Source: Gordonia soli NBRC 108243
GTDB taxonomy: Bacteria > Actinomycetota > Actinomycetes > Mycobacteriales > Mycobacteriaceae
DNA length: 64,000 nucleotides
NCBI RefSeq assembly: GCF_000334455.1
Contig: NZ_BANX01000038.1
Coordinates: 1 to 64,000, forward strand
Reading direction: 5' to 3'
How positions within the stretch are numbered: position 1 is the stretch's first letter; every line of letters begins with the position of its first letter. Shown here in pieces: positions 8,359-15,933 of this stretch. The translations under genes were made by a program, and so were the position numbers. The notes beneath the pieces are model-generated. The model was not told the origin of the DNA and ran no database searches. It worked only from the letters and a program-made list of their open reading frames with translations.

Positions 8359-9138
8359 ATGAACACACACTCAGCCATCTCCGTCGACAACGTCGGTGTG
8401 ACCTTCCGATCACGCGACGGTGAGACCAACACCGTCCTGTCCGGAGTCGACTTCGATGTCGAACACGGTCAGTTCGTCTCCATCGTCGGACAATCCGGCA
8501 GCGGTAAGACGACCCTCCTCAAGACGATCTCCGGTCTGCAACCGGCCACCGACGGTGAGGTCCGGATCAAGGACAAGCCCATCGCCGAGGGAGTGGACGA
8601 GATCGGCATGGTCTTCCAGAGTCCGGTGCTGCTGCCGTGGCGCAACAATCTCGACAATGTGTTGCTGCCCCTGGAGTTCCGGGGTAACCGTGATCGGACA
8701 GCCGAGGCGTACGCCCGAGAGCTGCTGGACATGGTGGGACTCGAGGGCAAGGCCAAACGCTACTCCTACGAGCTGTCCGGCGGGATGCAGCAGCGCGTTG
8801 CCATCTGTCGGGCGCTGGTCTCCAACCCGGAGTTGCTGCTCATGGACGAGCCGTTCGGCGCGCTCGACGCGATGACACGGGACAGCATGAACTTCGAGAT
8901 CCAACGGATCTGGCGGCAGGCGGGCTGCAGCGTCCTCTTCGTCACACACAGCATCTCCGAGGCCGTGTGGCTCGGTGACCGCGTGGTCGTGATCGGTGGA
9001 CGGCCCGGGCGCATCGTCGCCGACATCACCGTCGATCTTCCGCGACTGCGCACCAAGGAGCACCGCTATTCACCGGAGTTCGCCGACCTCGTCGGTGAGG
9101 TCGAATCTCACATCGGCGTCACGGCCGGCATCAGCTGA
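8359..9138 (+). CDS. ABC transporter ATP-binding protein, SsuB/TauB type
   Basis: This 259-residue ATPase powers the importer encoded just upstream. It has Walker A GQSGSGKT at 44-51, Q-loop MVFQSPVLLPWR, signature LSGGMQQR, Walker B LLLMDEP and the switch His in FVTHSISEA. LLPWR followed by NNLDNVLLPLEF is typical of NitT/TauT-type subunits. The 62 bp before the gene contain three copies of CCATCCA at about 14-bp spacing, with no clear ribosome site. Confidence 0.9.
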   Translation: MNTHSAISVDNVGVTFRSRDGETNTVLSGVDFDVEHGQFVSIVGQSGSGKTTLLKTISGLQPATDGEVRIKDKPIAEGVDEIGMVFQSPVLLPWRNNLDNVLLPLEFRGNRDRTAEAYARELLDMVGLEGKAKRYSYELSGGMQQRVAICRALVSNPELLLMDEPFGALDAMTRDSMNFEIQRIWRQAGCSVLFVTHSISEAVWLGDRVVVIGGRPGRIVADITVDLPRLRTKEHRYSPEFADLVGEVESHIGVTAGIS

Positions 9139-9188
9139 CCGAACCCACCTCCGGCGATACCCACCCACCTCGACGAAAGGACTCGCAC

Positions 9189-10853
9189 ATGCTGCGCCTC
9201 ACCGCAGACGCCACCGCGCTGGCAACCGTCTTCGACCTGTATCCGCAACGGAGCCTGCTGTTCTCCGCGATCCGACTCGACTCGCACCCGCTCGTGGCGC
9301 CACTGATCGCGTCACGGGATGACGCCGAGCAGGTGCTGCTGGTCCGTCAACAGGAGCAGGGCAACGTCTTGTCCGCGGGCGTGGCACCCGAGCGGATCCG
9401 CTTCTATGCCCCATGGGTCACGCTCGACCCGCGACCGGTGGAAGGCGTCGACGTCGCTGCGTCGTTGACCGATCTCGTCGCGCAGCTGAGCTCCGACGGC
9501 GCCGTGACGCTCGCCGCCGACGTGGTGTTCGCGCATCGGATCGCGTTGTCGGAGAGGATGACCGTGGTATGCGAACAGTCGGTTTCCCGAGCCGTACAGG
9601 TTCGCGAGATCCCGGTCGCCGAGGTGGTCGACCGATTCGCCGGATGGCGTGAGCACGGAGCCACGGTGGCCGCCGATCTGATCGCGGACGTCGCGCATCT
9701 CGACGGGTTGGTCGACGAGTTCGGCGCTCCGGAAACCCGATTTGCGCGTCTGGAGTCGATCGCTGCCGAGAGTCGGCTCGATGCGGTGCTCGTGGCCGCC
9801 CCGCCGAACTTCTCCGAACTGACCGGGCGAGCTCCGATCCCGGGAGCGCTCGCGCTGTGGTCGCCCGGTGCTGAACATGTGCTCGTCATCGCTCCCGCGG
9901 ATGATCCGGACGCTGCGGAGGTGGGCAACCTGGGCGCGGTGATCGGCGAGTATCCGTCCGTGGGTGCGGCGGTCTCCGCGCTGGCGCCGGGACGTCGGGT
10001 CGGCGTCGAAGAGGACTTCATCTCTGTCGGCGTGGTCGGGAACCTGGAGGACAATGACATCGAACCCATCTCCATCACAACGGAACTCGGGCACTGGCGA
10101 GACGTCCGCGACAACGAGGACCTGCCGTTCCAGGTGATCGCGGCTCGCGCCACCGTGTACGCGATCGAGGAAGCGCTCTCCTGGGCTGCGCGCGAGATCG
10201 GTGCGGGGGCCGAGTTCACCGAGCGAGACATCTACCAGCGCTATGTGGGCTTCCTGGCCGACTTCGTCCTGGACAACCGGATTCCCTTCGGGGTGCGGCC
10301 GTACTTCACCAATCTCCACTCGTCCAACCGGATGCTGTTCCCCGGCCCGCCCGTCGATTTCCCGATCGACCAGACCACCACGTGCATCCAGCTCGACGCG
10401 GGTGTCGCCGTGGTGATCGACGGCGTGGTGGTCGCCACCTCTGACATGGCCCGGTCGTTGCCGCGCACGGAGTCGGCGAAGGAGGCCTACGAGTTCTTCT
10501 TCACCGTCGTGCGCGAGGGGATCATCGGTCAGTTGCGTCCGGGGGTGGTCTGCGAGGATGTCCACGAGGGCACACTGCGGTTCGTCGCGCCGCACCTCGA
10601 CTGGATGGTCGAGATCGGAATGCTCGGCGCGGACACCGATTTCGACACGATCTACCGCCGGCGCAACGTCGGTCACCTGATGGGCAAGCAGGAGTCGTTC
10701 GCCAACGAGCTGCGACCGGGGTACAAGCATGCGCTGGACGTCGGGTCATTCGGAGCGGCCGAGATCCCCTGGCGTTATGACGATGCCGCGATCGGCACCG
10801 AAGACCTCTGGTACATCGGGGCCGATCGCACATACATCCTGTCGCAGCGTTGA
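9189..10853 (+). CDS. M24-family (Xaa-Pro peptidase/creatinase-like) protein
   Basis: This 554-residue protein has a creatinase-type N-terminal domain (about 1-300) and a pita-bread M24 domain (about 300-554). Family members cleave Xaa-Pro bonds or hydrolyse small amidino compounds such as creatine. Some metal ligands can be matched: Asp in IQLDAG, Asp in TSDMARSL and His in NVGHLMG. The two Glu ligands near the C-terminus seem to be Asp (HALDVGSF, WRYDDAAI), so activity or metal use may be altered. It follows the importer genes (50 bp) and precedes a RidA-family gene (13 bp), suggesting the imported compound has a C-N bond. Substrate unknown. Confidence 0.75.
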   Translation: MLRLTADATALATVFDLYPQRSLLFSAIRLDSHPLVAPLIASRDDAEQVLLVRQQEQGNVLSAGVAPERIRFYAPWVTLDPRPVEGVDVAASLTDLVAQLSSDGAVTLAADVVFAHRIALSERMTVVCEQSVSRAVQVREIPVAEVVDRFAGWREHGATVAADLIADVAHLDGLVDEFGAPETRFARLESIAAESRLDAVLVAAPPNFSELTGRAPIPGALALWSPGAEHVLVIAPADDPDAAEVGNLGAVIGEYPSVGAAVSALAPGRRVGVEEDFISVGVVGNLEDNDIEPISITTELGHWRDVRDNEDLPFQVIAARATVYAIEEALSWAAREIGAGAEFTERDIYQRYVGFLADFVLDNRIPFGVRPYFTNLHSSNRMLFPGPPVDFPIDQTTTCIQLDAGVAVVIDGVVVATSDMARSLPRTESAKEAYEFFFTVVREGIIGQLRPGVVCEDVHEGTLRFVAPHLDWMVEIGMLGADTDFDTIYRRRNVGHLMGKQESFANELRPGYKHALDVGSFGAAEIPWRYDDAAIGTEDLWYIGADRTYILSQR

Positions 10854-10866
10854 GCGAGGAGACGTC

Positions 10867-11388
10867 GTGAGTGAGAAGGTCGTGAGCGAGAACGTCGCGG
10901 GTGAGAAGACCGCGGGTGAGAAGACGGTGGCCGGGCCTCATGTCCGGCTTGCCGACCGAGGTCTGGTCCTACCCGACCTCGGTGCGCCGGCCTACGCCTA
11001 CGAGGCATGGACCCGACACGAGGACCTGCTCTATCTCTCGGGCCAGATCTCCAGGGTCGCGGACGGATCCATCCTCGCCGGTCGGGTGGGTGACGATGCC
11101 ACCGTCGCGGACGCGTCTGCCGCAGCCGAGGTTGCCGCCCTGAACCTGCTGTCGCGGATCGACCAGGCAGTCGGACTGGATCAGGTTGCCGCGGTGCTGA
11201 AGCTGAATGTATGGGTCGCCGGCGGGGAGGGCTTCACCGACCAGCCGACGGTCGCGGAGTCGGCGTCGCGACTGTTGATCGACGTCCTGGGCGATGCCGG
11301 CCGGCACGCGCGGACAGCACTGCCGTCGCCCGTGCTGCCGAAGAATGCGCTGGTGGAGCTCGACGCGGTGGTCGCCGTACGATCCTGA
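10867..11388 (+). CDS. RidA/YjgF/YER057c-family protein
   Basis: The family hydrolyses reactive enamines and imines or deaminates related compounds. This 173-residue protein has an extra N-terminal stretch of about 25 residues containing two GEKT repeats before the RidA fold, which is recognisable by YLSGQISRVADGS and the C-terminal ALPSPVLPKNALVELDAV. GTG 10867 is preferred because GAGGAG at 10856-10861 precedes it. The usual RidA arginine motif (N-x-R-x) is not obvious; ALPSPVLPKN occupies that area, so it may belong to a non-canonical subgroup. It is the last gene of the catabolic operon, followed by a strong hairpin at 11399-11438. Confidence 0.75.
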   Translation: MSEKVVSENVAGEKTAGEKTVAGPHVRLADRGLVLPDLGAPAYAYEAWTRHEDLLYLSGQISRVADGSILAGRVGDDATVADASAAAEVAALNLLSRIDQAVGLDQVAAVLKLNVWVAGGEGFTDQPTVAESASRLLIDVLGDAGRHARTALPSPVLPKNALVELDAVVAVRS

Positions 11389-11398
11389 GCTGCGCGCA

Positions 11399-11438
11399 CG
11401 GGGCATCGCCCGGACAACGGCGTCCGGGTGATGCCCCG
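11399..11438 (+). terminator. hairpin terminator of the catabolic operon
   Basis: The arms CGGGGCATCGCCCGGA and TCCGGGTGATGCCCCG pair with one mismatch around an 8-nt loop, 10 bp after the RidA stop. TGACTTGTTTT follows, giving a modest T-rich tail. Confidence 0.75.
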
Positions 11439-11503
11439 TGACTTGTTTTCGGGGGTCGGCGGGCAGTTTCTCCGGCCGAGACCCCGCCCTGCCCCGCGGC
11501 CGC

Positions 11504-11580
11504 TGACCACAATCTGCCGCCCAGCGCCCGACCGCGTGCAATATCCCCGCGGCTCCCCGCTCAGCGGCAGATTTTGGTCA
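11504..11580 (+). repeat. intergenic palindromic repeat A, copy 4
   Basis: This is the best-preserved copy. TGACCACAATCTGCCG and CGGCAGATTTTGGTCA are 16-bp terminal inverted repeats with one mismatch; the core is GTGCAATATCCCCGCGG. It lies between convergent genes. The 11440-11480 stretch before it resembles the tail of module B at 2512-2550. Confidence 0.85.
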
Positions 11581-11606
11581 CGGGTTCCGACTCGAGTTGG
11601 CCCCGA

Positions 11607-11698
11607 GGACTGCCCAGGTTCGTCCGATAACTGTCCACGGGGTGCTCGCGGATGCCAATGCGGTCGAGATCCTGCTGTGCTGGGTGGGTTTTCGGGGA
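11607..11698 (+). repeat. spacer module B, copy 3
   Basis: It runs from GGACTGCCCAGGTTCGTCC through CTGTCCACGGGGTGCTCGCG and CCAATGCGGTCGAGATCCTG to GGGTTTTCGGGGAG. It is nearly identical over long stretches to 2435-2525, 9 kb away. Confidence 0.72.
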
Positions 11699-11735
11699 GC
11701 GATGGGCGGTTCTCGGGCGGCTGGCCGGCCCCGCT

Positions 11736-11810
11736 GTCCACAATCTGCCGCCCAGCGCCCGACCGCGTGCAATATCCCCGCGGCTCCTCGCTCGGCGGCA
11801 GATTTTGGGC
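11736..11810 (+). repeat. intergenic palindromic repeat A, copy 5
   Basis: Left end GTCCACAATCTGCCG, core GTGCAATATCCCCGCGG, right end CGGCGGCAGATTTTGGGC. It starts 232 bp after copy 4. The rest of the gap to 11993 is GC- and Pro-codon-like, without a supportable gene. Confidence 0.82.
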
Positions 11811-11993
11811 AGACCCGGGGCGCTCCAGACCCGGGCGCGCTCGGGACCCGGTCAGATCCCAGCCGGCCCGACATCCGGCCCCGACATCCGGCCCGGTAGC
11901 AGCCCCCGACCAGCCACCCCAAAACCCCCACAAACCACCGGACCCGACCACCCAGCAGGGCGGTCGGGTCCGTGGCAGTACCTGTGTCAGGGC

Positions 11994-12884
11994 TCAGTGA
12001 TCCCCACGGGTCGTCGCCGTCAGATGCGGGAACCCCTTGCGCCGGTCGCGGATCGACACGTCGAAGTTGCCGTGTCCGTCGATACGACGGGTGTAGAGGT
12101 TCACCTTGGCCGGCAGCAGGATCGGCTTGCCGAATCGCACCGTGTAGGTGACATCGTCGGGAAGCTGGGCCTCGACGTTCGCCACCGCGGCGGCCGCGCT
12201 CCACATCCCGTGCGCGATGGCCCGCGGGAACCCGAAGGCCTTGGCGGACAGGTCGCTCATGTGGATGGGGTTGCGATCGCCCGACGCGGCCGCATACTCG
12301 CGGATGCGACCGAGGTCCACGGCCAGGATCGAGTCCGGCGGCGGCGGGGTCGTCGCCTTCGGCTCGGGTCCACGCGGCTCATCGGACAGGCTGGTGCGCT
12401 GCTGCTTGAGAAAGGTGCCCGTCTGCTCGACGACGAGCTCGCTGCCGACGCTGATCTCCGAGACGATGTCGATCAGGATGCCCTTGCGGTGCTCCCGCAG
12501 GTTCTCCGACCGTGTCTCGATGGTCAGCGGCTCGTCGGCCCTGATCTGGCGACGGCGGTGGATGACGTTCTCCAGGTGCACCGAACCGACTGCGCCGAAC
12601 GGGAACTCGGACGAGACCATGGTCGCCATCACGAGGGGGAACTGCAGCACGAACGGGTAGGTCAGCGGCAGCGTCGGGCCGAATCGCTGGCCGGTGGCCC
12701 GCGTGTAGGCCTGCAGTTGATCCGGATCGACCCGGAGGTCCTCCAGCCGGTAGCGCGTGTCGGGCAGCGGGGCGTCGGCACGGACCCGGGCAGGCTTGCC
12801 GATCACCGGCAGCAGTCCGCCGACGGCCTTCGTGTAGAGCTCGCGGGTACTCGGCGGGGCGTCGAGCGTGATCGTCTTCGCCAC
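11994..12884 (-). CDS. htdX: MaoC-like (3R)-hydroxyacyl dehydratase, HtdX-type
   Basis: This 296-residue protein matches the Rv0241c (HtdX) family by length and context. It would dehydrate (3R)-hydroxyacyl thioesters to trans-2-enoyl thioesters. An N-terminal half-hotdog is followed by a catalytic MaoC domain near 165-290 with the hydratase-2 signature Asp/His: AAASGDRNPIHMSDLSAKAFG and the overhang IAHGMWSAAA. The start is GTG 12884, one base after the fabG4 stop, so the two are co-transcribed and probably coupled. With FabG4 (reductase) it forms two successive reductive steps of a fatty-acyl cycle. The gene ends next to repeat A copy 5. Confidence 0.9.
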   Translation of the reverse strand: MAKTITLDAPPSTRELYTKAVGGLLPVIGKPARVRADAPLPDTRYRLEDLRVDPDQLQAYTRATGQRFGPTLPLTYPFVLQFPLVMATMVSSEFPFGAVGSVHLENVIHRRRQIRADEPLTIETRSENLREHRKGILIDIVSEISVGSELVVEQTGTFLKQQRTSLSDEPRGPEPKATTPPPPDSILAVDLGRIREYAAASGDRNPIHMSDLSAKAFGFPRAIAHGMWSAAAAVANVEAQLPDDVTYTVRFGKPILLPAKVNLYTRRIDGHGNFDVSIRDRRKGFPHLTATTRGDH

Positions 12885-12885
12885 G

Positions 12886-14250
12886 TCAGGCTCCCAGCAG
12901 GGCCTGGCCGCACACGCGGACCACGTTGCCGGTCACCGCATTCGACGCCGGGCTGGCGAAGTAGGACACGGTCTCCGCGACGTCGACGGTCTGGCCGCCC
13001 TGCTGCAGCGAGCTCATCAGGCGGCCGGCCTCGCGGGTGGCGACCGGGATCGCCGCGGTCATCGCGGTCTCGATGAAGCCGGGGGCCACCGCGTTGATGG
13101 TGATGCCCTTCTCGGCGAGGATCGGCGCATAAGTGTCGACCAGGCCGATCACGCCCGCCTTGGAGGCGCCGTAGTTGGTCTGGCCGCGGTTGCCCGCGAT
13201 GCCGGCGATCGACGAGACGTCGACTACCGCGCCGCCCTTGCGCAGCGCACCCTTGGCCACCAGATCGTTGACCAGCTTCTGCGGGGCGATCAGGTTGACC
13301 GCGATCACCGAGTCCCAGCGTGCGTCGTCCATGTTGGCGAGCAGCTTGTCACGTGTGATGCCGGCGTTGTTGACGATGATGTCGATGCCGCCGTGACGCT
13401 CCAGGGCGTGCTCGGCGAGCTTCTCACCCGCGTCGGCCGCGGTCACGTCGATGGGGAAGGCGGTGCCGTTGACCTTGTTGGCGGTCTCCGACAGTGCCTC
13501 ACCGGCCTGCGGGATGTCGGCGGCGATGACGTGGGCGCCGTCGCGGGCCAGGACCTCGGCGATGGTCGCCCCGATGCCGCGGGCCGCACCGGTCACCACG
13601 GCGACCTTGCCGGCCAGCGGCTTGTCCCAGTCGGCCGGGGCCACGGAGTCCGCGGCGCCGACGCGGATCACCTGGGCGTCGACGAAGGTCGACTTCGCCG
13701 ACAGGATGAAGCGCAGCGTCGACTCGAGTCCGGTGAGGCCGGTCTTCGCCTCGGGGGAGACGTAGACGAGCTGGGCGGTGGCGCCCTTGAGCAGCTCCTT
13801 GCCGAGCGAGCGGGTGAAGCCCTCGAGAGCCCGCTGTGCGACGTGCTCGTCGGGGTCGGTGATCAGCTCCGGAGTGGTGCCGATGACCAGGAATCGCGCG
13901 CTCGGGGCGACCGAGCGCATGACGGGCTGGAAGAACTCGAACAGCTGACGCAGCTCGGCGGGAGCGGTGATGCCGGTGGCGTCGAGCACCACGGCGCCGT
14001 ACTTGTCGGCGCTGCGACCCGTGGTCGCATTGTGAATGAGGTCATAGTCGGGGCCCGACAGGATCTCGCGCAGGGGTTCGATCAGACGTCCGGAACCGCC
14101 GAGCAACACCGGCCCCGGCAGTGCGGGCTCGGTCGGCGAGTAGCGGCGCAGCTTCGGCGGGACCGGCAGACCAGCCTGTTTGGCGATGAAGGAACCGGGA
14201 GCTGAATGGACGAAGGTCGAGTACAGGCCGGTGTTTCCGTTGGCGGACAC
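12886..14250 (-). CDS. fabG4: high-molecular-weight 3-oxoacyl reductase FabG4
   Basis: The 454-residue length equals that of M. tuberculosis FabG4 (Rv0242c), an NADH-dependent 3-oxoacyl-CoA/ACP reductase with an extra N-terminal flavodoxin-like domain. Here residues 1-205 form that domain, and the SDR domain shows TGAARGIG at 220-227, NNAG at 294-297, catalytic Ser346/347 in DVSSIAG, and Tyr360 and Lys364 in NYGASKAG. It is followed by htdX (1-bp gap) and is divergent from fadA2. The 123-bp shared promoter holds a near-perfect palindrome at 14318-14335. Confidence 0.93.
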   Translation of the reverse strand: MSANGNTGLYSTFVHSAPGSFIAKQAGLPVPPKLRRYSPTEPALPGPVLLGGSGRLIEPLREILSGPDYDLIHNATTGRSADKYGAVVLDATGITAPAELRQLFEFFQPVMRSVAPSARFLVIGTTPELITDPDEHVAQRALEGFTRSLGKELLKGATAQLVYVSPEAKTGLTGLESTLRFILSAKSTFVDAQVIRVGAADSVAPADWDKPLAGKVAVVTGAARGIGATIAEVLARDGAHVIAADIPQAGEALSETANKVNGTAFPIDVTAADAGEKLAEHALERHGGIDIIVNNAGITRDKLLANMDDARWDSVIAVNLIAPQKLVNDLVAKGALRKGGAVVDVSSIAGIAGNRGQTNYGASKAGVIGLVDTYAPILAEKGITINAVAPGFIETAMTAAIPVATREAGRLMSSLQQGGQTVDVAETVSYFASPASNAVTGNVVRVCGQALLGA

Positions 14251-14317
14251 GTGCTATCTCCTCTGGGTCTCTGTCAACACGCGAGCGGGATGGGGAACGA
14301 TCGCCGTTCGACAACTA

Positions 14318-14335
14318 ACTTACTCGTGAGTAAGA
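14318..14335. promoter_or_regulatory. putative TetR operator, site 2 (fabG4/fadA2 divergent promoter)
   Basis: The 18 bp read ACTTAC TCGTGA GTAAGA; CTTACTC and GAGTAAG are perfect 7-bp inverted arms around a 2-nt centre. The site lies between the divergent fabG4 and fadA2 starts and shares arms and spacing with sites at 1397 and 22686. Confidence 0.6.
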
Positions 14336-14373
14336 ATACGCTATAGGTACCAACCAACACCTGGGAGATCGAA

Positions 14374-15669
14374 GTGGCTCAAGCACCCAAGACCCGCTCC
14401 ACGCGTCCGGTCGCGATCCTCGGCGGCAATCGCATCCCGTTCGCCCGTCAGGACAAGGCCTACGCCAAGGTCGGGAACCAAGAAATGTTCACGGCCGCCC
14501 TCGACGGTCTGGTCAGCCGCTTCAACCTCCAGGGTGAGCGTCTGGGCGTCGTCGCCGGCGGTGCCGTGCTGAAGCACTCGCGCGACTTCAACCTGATCCG
14601 CGAGAGCGTGCTCGGTTCGGCGTTGTCGCCGTACACCCCCGCGTTCGACATCCAGCAGGCCTGTGGCACCGGCTTGCAGGCCATCGTCGCGGTCTCCGAC
14701 GGCATCGCCGCCGGTCGCTACGAAGCCGGCGTGGGCGGCGGCGTGGACACCACCTCCGATGCGCCGATCGGCGTCTCGGAGGGGCTGCGCCGCCAGCTGC
14801 TCGAGGTCAACCGCGCCCGCAGCACCTCCGACCGCCTGCTCGCGGCCGCGAAGCTGCTGCCCAAGCTCGGTATCGAGATCCCGCGTAACGGCGAGCCGCG
14901 CACCGGCATGTCGATGGGTGAGCATGCCGCGATCACCGCCAAGGAGTTCGGCATCAAGCGCGCCGATCAGGACGCGCTGGCCGCCGCGAGCCACAAGAAC
15001 CTGGCCGCCGCCTACGACGCGGGCTTCCTGGACGACCTGGTCACGCCGTTCGGCGGCCTGACCCGCGACCAGAACCTGCGCGGCGATGCCACGGTGGAGA
15101 AGCTGTCCAAGCTCAAGCCTGTCTTCGGTGTCTCGCTGGGCGACGCCACCATGACCGCGGGCAACTCGACCCCGCTCACCGACGGTGCGTCGACGGTGCT
15201 GCTCTCCTCCGACGAGTGGGCCGAGGAGAAGGGCCTGCCGGTGCTGGCCTACTTCGTCGACTCCGAGACCGCAGCCGTCGACTACGTCAACGGTCCCGAC
15301 GGACTGCTGATGGCACCGACCTACGCCGTCCCGCGTCTGCTGGCCCGCAACGGCCTCACCCTGCAGGACTTCGACTTCTACGAGATCCACGAGGCGTTCG
15401 CCTCCGTGGTGTTGGCCACACTCGAGGCCTGGGAGTCGGAGGAGTACTGCAAGGAGCGGTTGGGCCTCGACAACGCGCTCGGCTCGATCGACCGCGCGAA
15501 GCTCAACGTCAACGGATCGTCGCTCGCCGCGGGCCATCCGTTCGCCGCGACCGGTGGTCGCATCGTGGCGCAGGCCGCCAAGCGCATCAAGGAGAACGGC
15601 GGCGGTCGTGCGCTGATCTCCATCTGCGCCGCCGGTGGCCAGGGCGTCACCGCGATCATCGAGGGCTGA
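14374..15669 (+). CDS. fadA2: acetyl-CoA acyltransferase (thiolase) FadA2
   Basis: This 431-residue thiolase would cleave 3-ketoacyl-CoA or condense acyl-CoAs. The nucleophile Cys97 lies in QQACGTG, the catalytic His in EIHEAFA and in AAGHPFAATGG, and the second Cys418 in SICAAGGQG, all expected positions. It matches Rv0243 (440 aa) in length and in its divergent arrangement with fabG4. The start is GTG 14374, and its promoter shares the palindrome at 14318-14335. Two hairpins follow the gene before the VanW-family gene at 15934. Confidence 0.92.
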   Translation: MAQAPKTRSTRPVAILGGNRIPFARQDKAYAKVGNQEMFTAALDGLVSRFNLQGERLGVVAGGAVLKHSRDFNLIRESVLGSALSPYTPAFDIQQACGTGLQAIVAVSDGIAAGRYEAGVGGGVDTTSDAPIGVSEGLRRQLLEVNRARSTSDRLLAAAKLLPKLGIEIPRNGEPRTGMSMGEHAAITAKEFGIKRADQDALAAASHKNLAAAYDAGFLDDLVTPFGGLTRDQNLRGDATVEKLSKLKPVFGVSLGDATMTAGNSTPLTDGASTVLLSSDEWAEEKGLPVLAYFVDSETAAVDYVNGPDGLLMAPTYAVPRLLARNGLTLQDFDFYEIHEAFASVVLATLEAWESEEYCKERLGLDNALGSIDRAKLNVNGSSLAAGHPFAATGGRIVAQAAKRIKENGGGRALISICAAGGQGVTAIIEG

Positions 15670-15675
15670 GAAGAC

Positions 15676-15709
15676 CGCTCGGACGCGGTCATCAAATCGC
15701 GTCCGAGCG
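15676..15709 (+). terminator. hairpin after fadA2
   Basis: CGCTCGGACGCG and CGCGTCCGAGCG pair perfectly over 12 bp around a 10-nt loop, 6 bp after the fadA2 stop. A short T-run (GTTTTT) comes 11 nt later. Confidence 0.75.
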
Positions 15710-15771
15710 ATCTCGAAAGTTTTTCCCGCGAGCGTGTAACGAAGCGTCGCGGACCGTAGATATACGGGATA

Positions 15772-15830
15772 GCTCCGACTGAGCTGCCAGACCCCCGACC
15801 CGGCAGCTCGGTCGGAGCGTTTCTCGTTTC
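15772..15830 (+). terminator. second strong hairpin with T-rich tail, possibly end of a small RNA
   Basis: GCTCCGACTGAGCTGCC and GGCAGCTCGGTCGGAGC pair over 17 bp with one mismatch; GTTTCTCGTTT follows. A possible promoter (TAGATAT at 15757-15763, TGTAAC at 15735-15740, 16-nt spacing) lies directly ahead. Confidence 0.65.
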
Positions 15831-15933
15831 GGCTGGTCGACGACCTGCGTGACGGCTCGAAAGGCCGTCCGATCCGAGGTCCGACAAGTCCGACGATTCG
15901 CCGCATCTGCTGCGGCTGCATAAGGTTGTTCTC

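Noticed and set aside
12868..14205. A 445-codon plus-strand frame opposite fabG4
   Set aside because: Shadow frame; FabG4 length and motifs fit exactly on the minus strand.
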